Source: an uncultured Woeseia sp. | Lineage (GTDB): Bacteria > Pseudomonadota > Gammaproteobacteria > Steroidobacterales > Woeseiaceae | Assembly: GCA_913031125.1 (NCBI GenBank) | Contig: CAJWFK010000008.1 | Span: 29,050-93,049 of the forward strand | Length of the DNA: 64,000 bases | Direction of reading: 5' to 3' | Part shown: in pieces, positions 27,824 through 37,102 of the stretch | Position numbering within the stretch: the first letter of the stretch is position 1 | Layout of the letters: each line of letters opens with the position of its first letter | Notes under the pieces: generated by a model | What the model was told of the DNA's origin: nothing | Database searches by the model: none | The model's input: the letters and a program-made list of their open reading frames with translations, nothing else | Program-made: the position numbers and the translations under genes

Positions 27824-29311
27824 TTGAGTAGCCCAGGTGCGGTAGAAGTGGATAGCCCTATTGGCCTTTTGGCGAGTACTACTGCTGCTTTTTTAGGTCG
27901 TGCGCGCAGGGGGCCACTAAATACTCCGGTTTTCATAGAGAATTTTTCGGAATTCAGAGACCACTTTGGAGGTTGTTGGTCTGGCAGTATGTTAGCCGAC
28001 GCGGTCCAGCAATTTTTCTCGCACGGCGGCACCAATTTATATGTAGTGCGGATTGCTAATAATGCTCGCGGTGCAAGAATTGATTTACCAGGTCCCAACG
28101 GACCGCTTGTACTCGAAGCAGCAGAGCCTAGTTCAACGGAACATGTTCGAGCTGCTGTAGATTATGATGGGATTGAAGATGAGAAAGGTCAGTACTTTAA
28201 CCTGACCTTGCAGAGATTAGCGCCAGATTCAAGCATTGTTCTCGACCAAGAGATTTACAGGCGACTCAGTTGCCAATCCGATAATGTTTTGTTTGTTGGG
28301 TCAGAGCTTGCTAGATCGCAGCTCGCACATGTTTGCAATACGGTACCGGCTCACCGGCCAGATTCAACAGGCGCGGGTTACATTAACCAAACCGAAATGG
28401 GAACTGACGGATCTGCGCTGTCAGATTATGATTTGATCGGTTCCCCGGAACTCGGCACTGGTATGTTTTCCCTTAATAAGATTGAAGAATTCGATCTACT
28501 ATATATTGCACCGTCGATGACAAGTTGTGTGCCAGGACCGGCGGCAGTCCTTGCTGCTGAAATATATTGCCGCCGACGAGGAACAATGTTGATTCTTGAT
28601 CCACCGGAAACGTGGATGAGCACGTCGGACGCGTTAGAGGGTTTTGAGGAAGCAGGCTATGCTCATCCCGATGTGTTGTCTTACTTTCCAAGGGCAATGA
28701 GTAGCCATAGTGCAACGCGCGAAGAGTCGATCGCGATCGGTGGTGCTATTGCTGGTTTGCTATGTAAACTGGATAGGCAATCCGGCCCATGGGAAGATTT
28801 AGATCAACAGGGGTTCGAGTTGAGTCACGATTTGTTACCAGCTTTAGATATCCCTGCTAGCGAAGCACATCGTCTTGTTAAGGGCGGATTGAACGTCATA
28901 GTCGGACAAAGACCTGGTCACGCAATGGTTTGTGGCTCCGTGACACTGGCGCACGGTAGTCAATCGGGGGATCAGTTTACGAGCCTAACAACTCGAAGGC
29001 TCTGCTTATCTATAAAAAATGCGGTGGACAGCGTTACCCGAAGAACCGTTTTCAAATTAAATACTGCAGCAGTTAAGGAACATATTGTTGCTGATGTTCG
29101 AAAGTACATGGATGAGTTAGTTAATGCGGGGGCATTAAAAAACGATCGGTTCTCTGTCGATTGTGATACCAATCAGGGTGAAAAGAGAATTAATTGTACT
29201 CGCGATATAACCATCTCGTTAACCTTTGATCCAGCCTGTTCTGATGAGACTATTAAATTAAATATTTGTCAGGCTAAATCCGATTCTGAAGTGGCAAGCC
29301 AGTACGCCTAA
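27824..29311 (+). CDS. Orphan contractile-tail sheath-like protein
   Basis: A 495-residue protein with the architecture of contractile phage-tail or injection-system sheaths. The N-terminus SSPGAVEVDSPIG and TAAFLGRARRGPLNTPVFI match the sheath arm and first strand. RRRGTMLILDPPETW belongs to the central domain. The C-terminal domain is clear: GGLNVIVGQRPG, TTRRLCLSIKNAVD, YMDELVNAGAL and a terminal strand ending in NICQ. No tube, baseplate, spike, ATPase or other phage gene is nearby. The start is uncertain. The frame runs back to 27734 inside the protease gene; I chose the TTG at 27824, and an ATT at 27797 with GAAGGA ten bases upstream is another possibility. Confidence 0.85.
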   Translation: MSSPGAVEVDSPIGLLASTTAAFLGRARRGPLNTPVFIENFSEFRDHFGGCWSGSMLADAVQQFFSHGGTNLYVVRIANNARGARIDLPGPNGPLVLEAAEPSSTEHVRAAVDYDGIEDEKGQYFNLTLQRLAPDSSIVLDQEIYRRLSCQSDNVLFVGSELARSQLAHVCNTVPAHRPDSTGAGYINQTEMGTDGSALSDYDLIGSPELGTGMFSLNKIEEFDLLYIAPSMTSCVPGPAAVLAAEIYCRRRGTMLILDPPETWMSTSDALEGFEEAGYAHPDVLSYFPRAMSSHSATREESIAIGGAIAGLLCKLDRQSGPWEDLDQQGFELSHDLLPALDIPASEAHRLVKGGLNVIVGQRPGHAMVCGSVTLAHGSQSGDQFTSLTTRRLCLSIKNAVDSVTRRTVFKLNTAAVKEHIVADVRKYMDELVNAGALKNDRFSVDCDTNQGEKRINCTRDITISLTFDPACSDETIKLNICQAKSDSEVASQYA

Positions 29312-29384
29312 AAATTGTGGTTTCGTAAGCAGTGGATACTCACAAATGATAAAAAGCTGTTTTATTAGCGCGCAGCCATACAAA

Positions 29385-32300
29385 TTAATCCTGCGCTCCG
29401 TATCCACCACCACCTGGGGTTTTAATAATAACGGTGTCACCAGGCTCTAGGTGTATTGTTGCAGTACCTTTTAGGTGTTCTTTTTTTCCATTTGAACGCT
29501 GGATCATGTTGTACCCCTTTCCTCCATTTTTACCACCATCGATACCGAAAGGTGCGATACGTCGATGGTTCGACAGGATCGACGCGTCTACCGAATCCGT
29601 GAAACGAATTTTACGTGTAACGCCGGCGCCACCGATCCACTTTCCTTTTCCACCAGAGCCTTGGCGGATTGAAAACGACTCCAGAATTACCGGAAATTTT
29701 TGCTCCAATACCTCCGGATCAGTCATACGTGAATTGGTCATATGTGTATGTACAGCATCGCAACCGTCAAACCCGGGGCCTGCGCCTGCGCCACCACAGA
29801 TTGTTTCGTAATACTGGATATGATCATTACCGAACGTAAAGTTATTCATTGTTCCTTGCGAGGCAGCGAGGGCACCAACTGCACCATAAATACAGTCGGT
29901 AACGCATTGTGATGTTTCAACGTTCCCAGCCACTACTGCGGCAGGATGTTGGGGACTTAGGATGCTACCTTTAGGGATAATTATTTTAAGCGGCTCAAGG
30001 CAGCCCTCATTCATTGGTATCTCGTCGTCAATAAGGCTACGAAAGACATAAAGGACTGCCGCTCTAGTAACAGCTTCCGGGGCATTGAAGTTAGATGTTG
30101 ATTGCTCTGAACTGCCAGTAAAATCAATAGTGGCCTGTTTTGCATCGTGGTCCACTGAAATTTTGACACAAATTATTTCACCAGTATCTAATTCATATTG
30201 GAATTTACTGTCGTGCAACGAATGGACTAAACGACGGACACTTTGCTCAGCGTTTTTTCGCACGAAGCGTAAATAATTTTGTACGGTCAACAAGCCGTAA
30301 CGTTCAACTGCTTTTCCTAGCTGTTTTATTCCGTGCTGGTTTGCTGCTAGCTGGGCTTTGAGATCGGCGATATTCTGGGGAAGATTTCTCGCGGGGTATT
30401 TTGCGCTGCCAAATAATGCCTTTATAGCTCCAAGTTGGAATACTCCTCGTTTTACCAGCCAGAAATTGTCTATAACTACTCCTTCCTCATCGATGTGTTG
30501 GCTATCTGATGGCATGGATCCTGGGGTAATGCCGCCGATATCAGCGTGGTGTGCGCGTGAGGCAAGATAGAACAATGGTTTTTCTGATTCTTCGAACCAC
30601 GGCGTAACGACGGTAATATCAGGTAAATGTGTCCCGCCATTGTAGGGGGAGTTTTGCATTATCGAGTCGCCTGGGCCCAGTTGATTGCCATTGGCAGCGA
30701 TTACGCTACGCACACTTTCGCCCATAGATCCAAGATGCACCGGCATGTGCGGTGCATTGGATACTAATCTGCCTTGAGCATCAAAAAGTGCGCAGGAAAA
30801 GTCGAGACGCTCACGGATATTTACCGACAGCGCAGTTTTTTGCAAAACCGTTCCCATTTGTTCTGCTATATGCATAAAAAGTCGATTAAAGATTTCGAGG
30901 CGCACAGGATCGGGCTGGTCTGCACAATGGGCAGAAGTATACAAAGGGGCAGTATTACAGTTAAGAATTAGGTGGCCCTTCCGGTTTACATCTCCGGTCC
31001 AGCCGGCATCGATCACGGTTGTTGCATTGGCATCTACAATTATTGCAGGACCGATTACAGAGAAACCTGCGCCGAGTAAATCACGTTTATATACGGGGAC
31101 TTCCGCCCACTTGTTGTCTAATCGAATGCGAGTACTGCTAACTAGCGCTGTTTTCGCAGCGACTTTTATATCGCTATCCCGGAACTCTTCTTCAATACCG
31201 GTGCCCTCTACACAGGCTGTAGCAATAATGAGATTGTTCGAGTCAGGTTTTATTCCGAATCGCTGTTGGTATATGGAAGAAAATGACTCTGCCATAGCAT
31301 TTGCATCTGCATAGTCGATATCAAGGATGGTATCTGAATCGGCAACTCGCAGGCCCAAACTGCGGCGAAAATTCCTGTGAATTTCTGGGACGCCTTGGCC
31401 CCCAAGTGATTTGTCAATTTGAGTCTTCATTTTGTGAATTTGGTTACCGGCGGCCCTGACCGTTTTTTCACTAAAAGAACTTTCAATAGATTGTTGTTTA
31501 TCGACACGAATATCGGAAAGACCCATGCCGTAAGCTGACAAAATCCCGGCCATTGGGTGCAGCCAAACTCTTTTTATGCCGAGAATCTCTGCGACTTTGC
31601 AGGCGTGCTGTCCTGCGGCACCACCGAAACTGCAGAGGGTAAAGTCGCGGACGTCTTCGCCTCGTTCAACCGTTATTTTACGAATTGCGTTGGCCATACT
31701 TTCTGCAGCGACTGATAGGAAACCCTCAGCAACGGATTCTGCTGTAACTCGCGCCGAGCTATCTTGCCCTATGATTTCTGCCAACTCATTGAATTGGTTT
31801 CGGACGACATCCATGTCCAAGGTCTGATTGGCATCAGGGCCAAAAACCTTCGGAAAAGAATCTACTGGAATTCTTCCGAGTAAAACATTGGCGTCTGTGA
31901 TTGTAAGTGGGCCACCACGTCGGTAACAGGCGGGTCCAGGGTTAGCTCCGGCCGAGTCTGGTCCTACTTGATAACGCTGGTCCTTGTAATGCAGGATAGA
32001 ACCACCACCAGCAGCGATCGTATGGACTTTAATCATTGGCGCCCGCAATCGAACTCCTGCCACCTCTGAGTCGTTGCTTCTTTCATAGTCTCCGGTCCAG
32101 GCTGAGATATCAGTTGAGGTGCCGCCCATATCAAATCCAATTAAACGCTGTAAACCGACTTTTGACGCAGTTTCTACCATGCCGACCACACCGGCTGCTG
32201 GGCCGGATAAAACACTGTTTTTGCCACGGAAATTTTGAGCAAGTGTCAGGCCACCGTTCGACTGCATAAAAAGCAGCCGCTTGGGCTCGGTGATTGGTTG

Positions 32301-32972
32301 AAGTTGAGTCGTTAAGCTCCGGATGTATTTATTTAGAACGGGCGTTAAATAGGCGTCTACAAGTGTGGTTTCTGCACGACTGACGAACTTGATGAGGGGT
32401 TCAACTTCATGGGACACGGAAATTTGCTTAAAACCAGCCCTTTTCGCGATATCTGCAATTCGTCGTTCATGTTTAGGGTAAGAAAAACCATGCATTAGGC
32501 AAATAGCCGCCGACTGAAAACCATCATCCAGTGCAGTTTTAAGCGCCATCTCAATAGCATTTTCATCCAAAGACTTGATGACACTTCCGGTTGCACTGAG
32601 TCTTTCATCTGCTTCAATAACTCGGGCGTAAATCGGTTTAGGTTTTTTGATATTTAGTTTGAAGATATCGGGACGGTTTTGATATCCGATTGCCAACGCA
32701 TCGCGAAAACCCTTCGTTACTATGAGAACACTAGGTGCTCCTCGACGCTCAAGCAGGGCATTTGTGGCGACTGTTGTACCTATCTTTACAGCATCAATAT
32801 CATCGCCAGAAGAAATCATACGACGGATAATTTCTGCCGCCGCATCTTCATAACGCTCAGGATTTTCGGACAGTAGCTTCCCCGTCACTATAGTGCCGTT
32901 TGGGCGCAGTGCTACAACGTCAGTGAATGTCCCCCCGCGATCGATCCAAAATTGCCAGTTTCGGTTAGTCAC
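29385..32972 (-). CDS. Hydantoinase/5-oxoprolinase, fused A and B subunits
   Basis: A 1195-residue cytoplasmic enzyme. The first half is HyuA-like: FWIDRGGTFTDVVAL at the N-terminus and IGFDMGGTSTDI for ATP binding. From about residue 690 it is HyuB-like (RLFMHIAEQMGTVLQKTALS, and later GGTHLPDITVV). Full-length fusions of this kind hydrolyse 5-oxoproline to glutamate using ATP, or act on hydantoins. The exact substrate cannot be decided. The start is GTG. It is divergent from an exported ureohydrolase operon, which suggests a shared role in using cyclic amides and peptides. Confidence 0.88.
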   Translation of the reverse strand: MTNRNWQFWIDRGGTFTDVVALRPNGTIVTGKLLSENPERYEDAAAEIIRRMISSGDDIDAVKIGTTVATNALLERRGAPSVLIVTKGFRDALAIGYQNRPDIFKLNIKKPKPIYARVIEADERLSATGSVIKSLDENAIEMALKTALDDGFQSAAICLMHGFSYPKHERRIADIAKRAGFKQISVSHEVEPLIKFVSRAETTLVDAYLTPVLNKYIRSLTTQLQPITEPKRLLFMQSNGGLTLAQNFRGKNSVLSGPAAGVVGMVETASKVGLQRLIGFDMGGTSTDISAWTGDYERSNDSEVAGVRLRAPMIKVHTIAAGGGSILHYKDQRYQVGPDSAGANPGPACYRRGGPLTITDANVLLGRIPVDSFPKVFGPDANQTLDMDVVRNQFNELAEIIGQDSSARVTAESVAEGFLSVAAESMANAIRKITVERGEDVRDFTLCSFGGAAGQHACKVAEILGIKRVWLHPMAGILSAYGMGLSDIRVDKQQSIESSFSEKTVRAAGNQIHKMKTQIDKSLGGQGVPEIHRNFRRSLGLRVADSDTILDIDYADANAMAESFSSIYQQRFGIKPDSNNLIIATACVEGTGIEEEFRDSDIKVAAKTALVSSTRIRLDNKWAEVPVYKRDLLGAGFSVIGPAIIVDANATTVIDAGWTGDVNRKGHLILNCNTAPLYTSAHCADQPDPVRLEIFNRLFMHIAEQMGTVLQKTALSVNIRERLDFSCALFDAQGRLVSNAPHMPVHLGSMGESVRSVIAANGNQLGPGDSIMQNSPYNGGTHLPDITVVTPWFEESEKPLFYLASRAHHADIGGITPGSMPSDSQHIDEEGVVIDNFWLVKRGVFQLGAIKALFGSAKYPARNLPQNIADLKAQLAANQHGIKQLGKAVERYGLLTVQNYLRFVRKNAEQSVRRLVHSLHDSKFQYELDTGEIICVKISVDHDAKQATIDFTGSSEQSTSNFNAPEAVTRAAVLYVFRSLIDDEIPMNEGCLEPLKIIIPKGSILSPQHPAAVVAGNVETSQCVTDCIYGAVGALAASQGTMNNFTFGNDHIQYYETICGGAGAGPGFDGCDAVHTHMTNSRMTDPEVLEQKFPVILESFSIRQGSGGKGKWIGGAGVTRKIRFTDSVDASILSNHRRIAPFGIDGGKNGGKGYNMIQRSNGKKEHLKGTATIHLEPGDTVIIKTPGGGGYGAQD

Positions 32973-33068
32973 GGTTGGAAAGGTACCGTAAAAAAGCGGT
33001 CACTACACGCTAAAGGGGCTATGATTGACCCTTATATAAAAACTAGACCATTACTTTACGGACAGTTC

Positions 33069-34514
33069 ATGGGCAACATAAAACCCCTTTTGGTTAGGTA
33101 TTTAATTGTGCAGTGTTATCTGCTCCTCTCTTTCTCTTTGCCTTTATATGCAGAGGATAGGGATGCTTTTAAACTTGTTGATCTGCCTACTGCCATTATC
33201 GACAAGGTTAAGGAGTTTGATCAGGAAAAGATTGATTATCTTCGAGGAGATAGCATTTTCAGTTATGCAGGGAGCCACGAAATCCTCTGGCGGAGGTTTA
33301 AGAACAAGTCTTCCCAGGAAATAGAAGCATATGTCGATGCGATGATACGTGTAGACGATCTCATGAAATTCGATGCCGATAAGGATATGGCCTCGATACC
33401 TCTTAATACAGACTACCCAGGTTTTAATGCCTGGAAGACGCGACGACCGGCTGAATTCGACACGCCACGTGAAGCTGGGCCAATAAATGTAAACCGCTAC
33501 CTGCATGCAGGTGCGAAACAGGGGATTCCTACTTTCTTCAATCAGCCAGTTGCGCTTACCCCTGAAGACCTTTTGGCAGGTGATATTGACGTAGCCATTA
33601 TTGGTACAGGCCTTGATATGGGCACTGGATTTAGAGGGGCTGCATATGGTCCAAAAGCTCTTAGAGCAGGATCAATATACGGTGGTGCTGGCATGACGAA
33701 TAATCCCCACATGCACACTATGGTTTCTCCTTTTAATGAACTAAATATAGTCGATTATGGTGATGTCGCTGTAGATGGATTGAGTCTGGAGCGCAGTGTG
33801 GGTCATATTCGTGAAATTGTGCGTGAAATTGCAACGGCGGGCACGATTCCCATGATTGTTGGGGGCGACCACTCGCTAATGTACCCGGATGTTGCCGGTA
33901 TTGTAGACGTTTATGGAGCAGGAAACGTCGGTGTGATTCATTTCGATGCACATTATGACGCTGGTCAGACTGGTGCTTATCTATTATCACATGGTCAACC
34001 TGTACGTCGTTTGTTTAACGAACAACTTGTGCCTGGCAAGAATTTTATCCAAGTTGGGTTACGAGGGTCTTGGCCTGGTGAGTCGGGGTTTAGGTGGATG
34101 CAAAAAGAAGGACTGCGCTACCATACAATGGCAGAAATTGAACAGAAAGGTTGGCAGTCGGTGATGGAGCGCGTTTTCTCCGAGGCGCTTGAAAATGGGC
34201 CAGAATATATTTTTATTTCTTTTGACGTGGATGTATTAGATCCTGCCTATATGCCTGGGACTGGCACACCTGAACCGGGTGGGCTCACTACCCGTGAGGT
34301 ATTTCCAGTCATTCGTGGGCTTTGTACTGCGAAGGAGATTGTCGGCTTCGAACTCGTTGAGCTTAATCCACTTGTTGATCCTGGCTACACCTCAGCTCAA
34401 AATGCTAACAGGATTCTGGCTGAGTGTTTAACTGGGATCGCAATGCGAAAGAGTGGTATTACTGACCCTTACTATCTTAGCCCACTAACAACTGAACATG
34501 GACATGATGAATGA
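33069..34514 (+). CDS. Exported arginase/agmatinase-family ureohydrolase
   Basis: A 481-residue enzyme with the binuclear manganese motifs of ureohydrolases: GGDHS, HFDAHYDAG and SFDVDVLDPAYMPG. The fold begins only around residue 170. Before it come a signal-like hydrophobic segment (about residues 6-27, ending LPLYAED) and some 140 residues not typical of agmatinase. It is therefore probably periplasmic, unlike SpeB. The frame extends to 32952; the ATG at 33069 is chosen because it places the signal peptide at the N-terminus. Its stop overlaps the next gene (ATGA). The substrate (agmatine, guanidino acid or other amide) is unknown. Confidence 0.85.
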   Translation: MGNIKPLLVRYLIVQCYLLLSFSLPLYAEDRDAFKLVDLPTAIIDKVKEFDQEKIDYLRGDSIFSYAGSHEILWRRFKNKSSQEIEAYVDAMIRVDDLMKFDADKDMASIPLNTDYPGFNAWKTRRPAEFDTPREAGPINVNRYLHAGAKQGIPTFFNQPVALTPEDLLAGDIDVAIIGTGLDMGTGFRGAAYGPKALRAGSIYGGAGMTNNPHMHTMVSPFNELNIVDYGDVAVDGLSLERSVGHIREIVREIATAGTIPMIVGGDHSLMYPDVAGIVDVYGAGNVGVIHFDAHYDAGQTGAYLLSHGQPVRRLFNEQLVPGKNFIQVGLRGSWPGESGFRWMQKEGLRYHTMAEIEQKGWQSVMERVFSEALENGPEYIFISFDVDVLDPAYMPGTGTPEPGGLTTREVFPVIRGLCTAKEIVGFELVELNPLVDPGYTSAQNANRILAECLTGIAMRKSGITDPYYLSPLTTEHGHDE

Positions 34515-35659
34515 AAATTTTGTTTTTATTTTTGCTGTTACCGATAACCGCTTTTGCTACAGAATATCCCCGGGCCCGTGATCTTGGGATACCTTTTGAA
34601 GGGCAGCCCGGGGTTTGGAACGCAATCACGGATATTTCAGGTGTAACGGTCGGATTTGAAACGATAGTCAGGGACCTACCGGAAAAAAAGGCAGTCCGTA
34701 CTGGAGTCACTGCGATCTTACCTCGCGGTGAGGACACCAATCATCGTCCGGTTTTTGGAGGATGGTTCTCGTTGAACGGGAATGGCGAGATGACCGGTAC
34801 AACATGGGTAGAAGAATCTGGTTTTGTTGAGGGTCCTATCATGATTACTAATACGCACAGTGTGGGGGCGGTTCACGAAGGGACAATACGTTGGCGTTTT
34901 GAGAATGGGGCAGCAGACTCGAGTGGGTATTGGTGGTCACTTCCAGTGATTGCCGAGACTTGGGACGGTTATCTTAACGACATCAATGGTTTTCATGTCA
35001 GGCCAGATCATGCTAGTGCGGCAATAGAAGGTGCTAAATCTGGACCGGTTGCTGAAGGGAATGTGGGTGGTGGCACCGCAATGAATTGCTTTGAATACAA
35101 ATGTGGTACCGGTACTGCATCAAGAATTACGGAAACAGCTGGCCGAGAATACACTGTGGGTGTGCTAGTTCAGGCAAATTTTGGGAGACGCGGTGACCTC
35201 ATCGTGGCGGGTGTTCCAGTAGGGGAGTATTTGCAAAATAATATGGTCTTTTCCTCAGTGACGCCTCAGTTCTCGGGGATAGGATCAATAATTATTGTTG
35301 TCGGAACGGATGCTCCACTGCTTCCGCATCAACTCAAACGGTTAAGTCGTCGGGCGGCTTTGGGATTGTCACGGACTGGCAGTATTGCTAGTAATGGATC
35401 GGGTGATATCTTTATTTCTTTCTCGACTGCTAACGAGGTAGCTAACCAGTCAAATTCCGATGCGAACATTCAGGCTATTTCTAATGAGGATATTGTGCCT
35501 TTATTCGCTGCCACGGTGCAGGCGACCGAAGAAGCTATTATCAATGCTCTCGTTTCTGGACGAACGATGACGGGAAATCGCGGTAACACAGTAAATTCAA
35601 TTGACCATTCAGCGCTGCGCGAAGTGTTGCGTCGGCATAATCGGTTAATAGAAAATTGA
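34511..35659 (+). CDS. Exported P1-family peptidase (DmpA/BapA-like aminopeptidase)
   Basis: A 382-residue N-terminal-nucleophile hydrolase. It has a signal peptide (ILFLFLLLPITAFA), the DmpA-type start ITDISGVTVGFETI, GNVGGGTAMNCFEYKCGTG and the block ASNGSGDIFISFSTAN, where the family's autoprocessing and nucleophilic serine lies. Relatives release N-terminal D- or L-amino acids or beta-amino acids from peptides and amides. It is translationally coupled to the ureohydrolase before it, and a symporter gene starts nine bases after it. Confidence 0.9.
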   Translation: MKILFLFLLLPITAFATEYPRARDLGIPFEGQPGVWNAITDISGVTVGFETIVRDLPEKKAVRTGVTAILPRGEDTNHRPVFGGWFSLNGNGEMTGTTWVEESGFVEGPIMITNTHSVGAVHEGTIRWRFENGAADSSGYWWSLPVIAETWDGYLNDINGFHVRPDHASAAIEGAKSGPVAEGNVGGGTAMNCFEYKCGTGTASRITETAGREYTVGVLVQANFGRRGDLIVAGVPVGEYLQNNMVFSSVTPQFSGIGSIIIVVGTDAPLLPHQLKRLSRRAALGLSRTGSIASNGSGDIFISFSTANEVANQSNSDANIQAISNEDIVPLFAATVQATEEAIINALVSGRTMTGNRGNTVNSIDHSALREVLRRHNRLIEN

Positions 35660-35668
35660 AGTAGCCTT

Positions 35669-37072
35669 ATGGATAGAGCGACGTCTGTATTAATTACTCT
35701 GTTGGTGTACAACGCCGTTCTTATCACTGTTGGACTTTGGGCAAAGGGTCGTAATCGCGAGGTACAGGACTTTTTTCTCGGCGGTCGTCAGCTCGGTGCC
35801 TGGGTTGCCGCCATTAGTGCATCCGCAAGTTCTTCGTCAGCTTGGACCTTACTGGGTGTGAGCGGAGCAGCTTATGCCTGGGGGCTGCCGGCACTTTGGA
35901 TTTTTCCCGCAACGGTTGGTGGTTTTTTGCTCAATTGGGTATGGGTCGCACCACGGTTACAAAAACTTTCCGGCAGGGAACAAGCAGTCACGTTAAGCGC
36001 TGTGATTGCGCCAAAATCGCTGGGTGTGAGACGGGAATTTGTGCTGCGTGTGGCTGCGTTAATTATTGTTTTTTGTTTTACATTCTACATAGCTTCACAG
36101 TTTGAAGCCGCTGGTAAGGCCTTCGAGGCAACGTTCGGTATCTCCAAAGAAAACAGCATTCTAATTGGCGCTGTCATTGTATTGACCTATACGCTGCTAG
36201 GTGGATTTTGGGCCGTTAGCGTGACCGATACCATACAAGGGATTCTGATGGCCGTTGCTGCCCTGATATTGCCTATCGTGGCATTAGTTGGCGTTGGCGG
36301 ATTCTCTCCTTTGTCTATGGGACTAGCGGAAATTGGGAACTCCGGTTCGCCCATTATTGCCGGTGGACTGGTCACCGTTTTCTTTGTGCTGGGACTTATG
36401 GGTATCGGAATCAACTATCCGGGCCAGCCTCATGTAGTCAATCGTTTTATGGCACTAAAAGATGAGCGATCACTTCGCCAAGCTCGCATCATAGCCATGA
36501 GTTGGGCCGTAGTTGTGTATACGGGTATGCTTTTACTTGGCCTAAGTGCTCGTGTTCTTTTTTCCGATATTGGTGATGCTGAGCAAGTTCTATTTAAGGC
36601 TGCGACGGCACTGCTTCCACCCGTTATTTCAGGTGTTATGTTGGCGGCTGTGCTATCGGCAATTATGTCTACAGCGGATAGTCAATTGCTCGTTGCATCG
36701 TCAGCCATTTCGTATGACTGGGATCTTGCGAATGGGAAGGCTGATGAAGATTTGAGACGAACTCGGTTAACTGTGCTTGCTGTCTTATTTTTGGCTACTG
36801 CCTTGGCCCTATTCTGGCAGGCTGATATTTTTTCGCGAGTGCTTTTCGCGTGGTCTGCAGCTGGTTCTGCATTTGGTCCTATATTAATTATGCGTTTGCT
36901 TGGACGATCACTATCGCCAGTAGCTACATTGTCAGCAATGCTTCTGGGTTTTAGTTTGACCGTTCTGATTTCATTCTTTCCAAATACGCCTGGTGACGTG
37001 GCGGAGCGACTCCTACCGTTTTTTGTTGCGTTCGGTATCGCAGTATCCGGGTCTAAAAGGTGTTCCGTTTAA
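35669..37072 (+). CDS. Sodium:solute symporter (SSS family)
   Basis: A 467-residue transporter with about 12-13 membrane segments, of the PutP/PanF superfamily. Recognisable parts are FFLGGRQLGAWVAAISASAS in the early loop, GFWAVSVTDTIQGILM, and the late segment AVLSAIMSTADSQLLVASSA. These proteins import amino acids, carboxylates or similar solutes with Na+. As the third gene of the ureohydrolase/P1 peptidase operon, it may take up the product released in the periplasm. The substrate is inferred from context only. Confidence 0.9.
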   Translation: MDRATSVLITLLVYNAVLITVGLWAKGRNREVQDFFLGGRQLGAWVAAISASASSSSAWTLLGVSGAAYAWGLPALWIFPATVGGFLLNWVWVAPRLQKLSGREQAVTLSAVIAPKSLGVRREFVLRVAALIIVFCFTFYIASQFEAAGKAFEATFGISKENSILIGAVIVLTYTLLGGFWAVSVTDTIQGILMAVAALILPIVALVGVGGFSPLSMGLAEIGNSGSPIIAGGLVTVFFVLGLMGIGINYPGQPHVVNRFMALKDERSLRQARIIAMSWAVVVYTGMLLLGLSARVLFSDIGDAEQVLFKAATALLPPVISGVMLAAVLSAIMSTADSQLLVASSAISYDWDLANGKADEDLRRTRLTVLAVLFLATALALFWQADIFSRVLFAWSAAGSAFGPILIMRLLGRSLSPVATLSAMLLGFSLTVLISFFPNTPGDVAERLLPFFVAFGIAVSGSKRCSV

Positions 37073-37102
37073 TTAATTGTGGTTTGTATTTGTTAACTCA
37101 GT

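Noticed and set aside
27824..29311. Reading the sheath-like gene as part of a prophage
   Set aside because: No other phage gene, integrase, attachment repeat or change in composition was seen on either side; neighbours are chromosomal genes.
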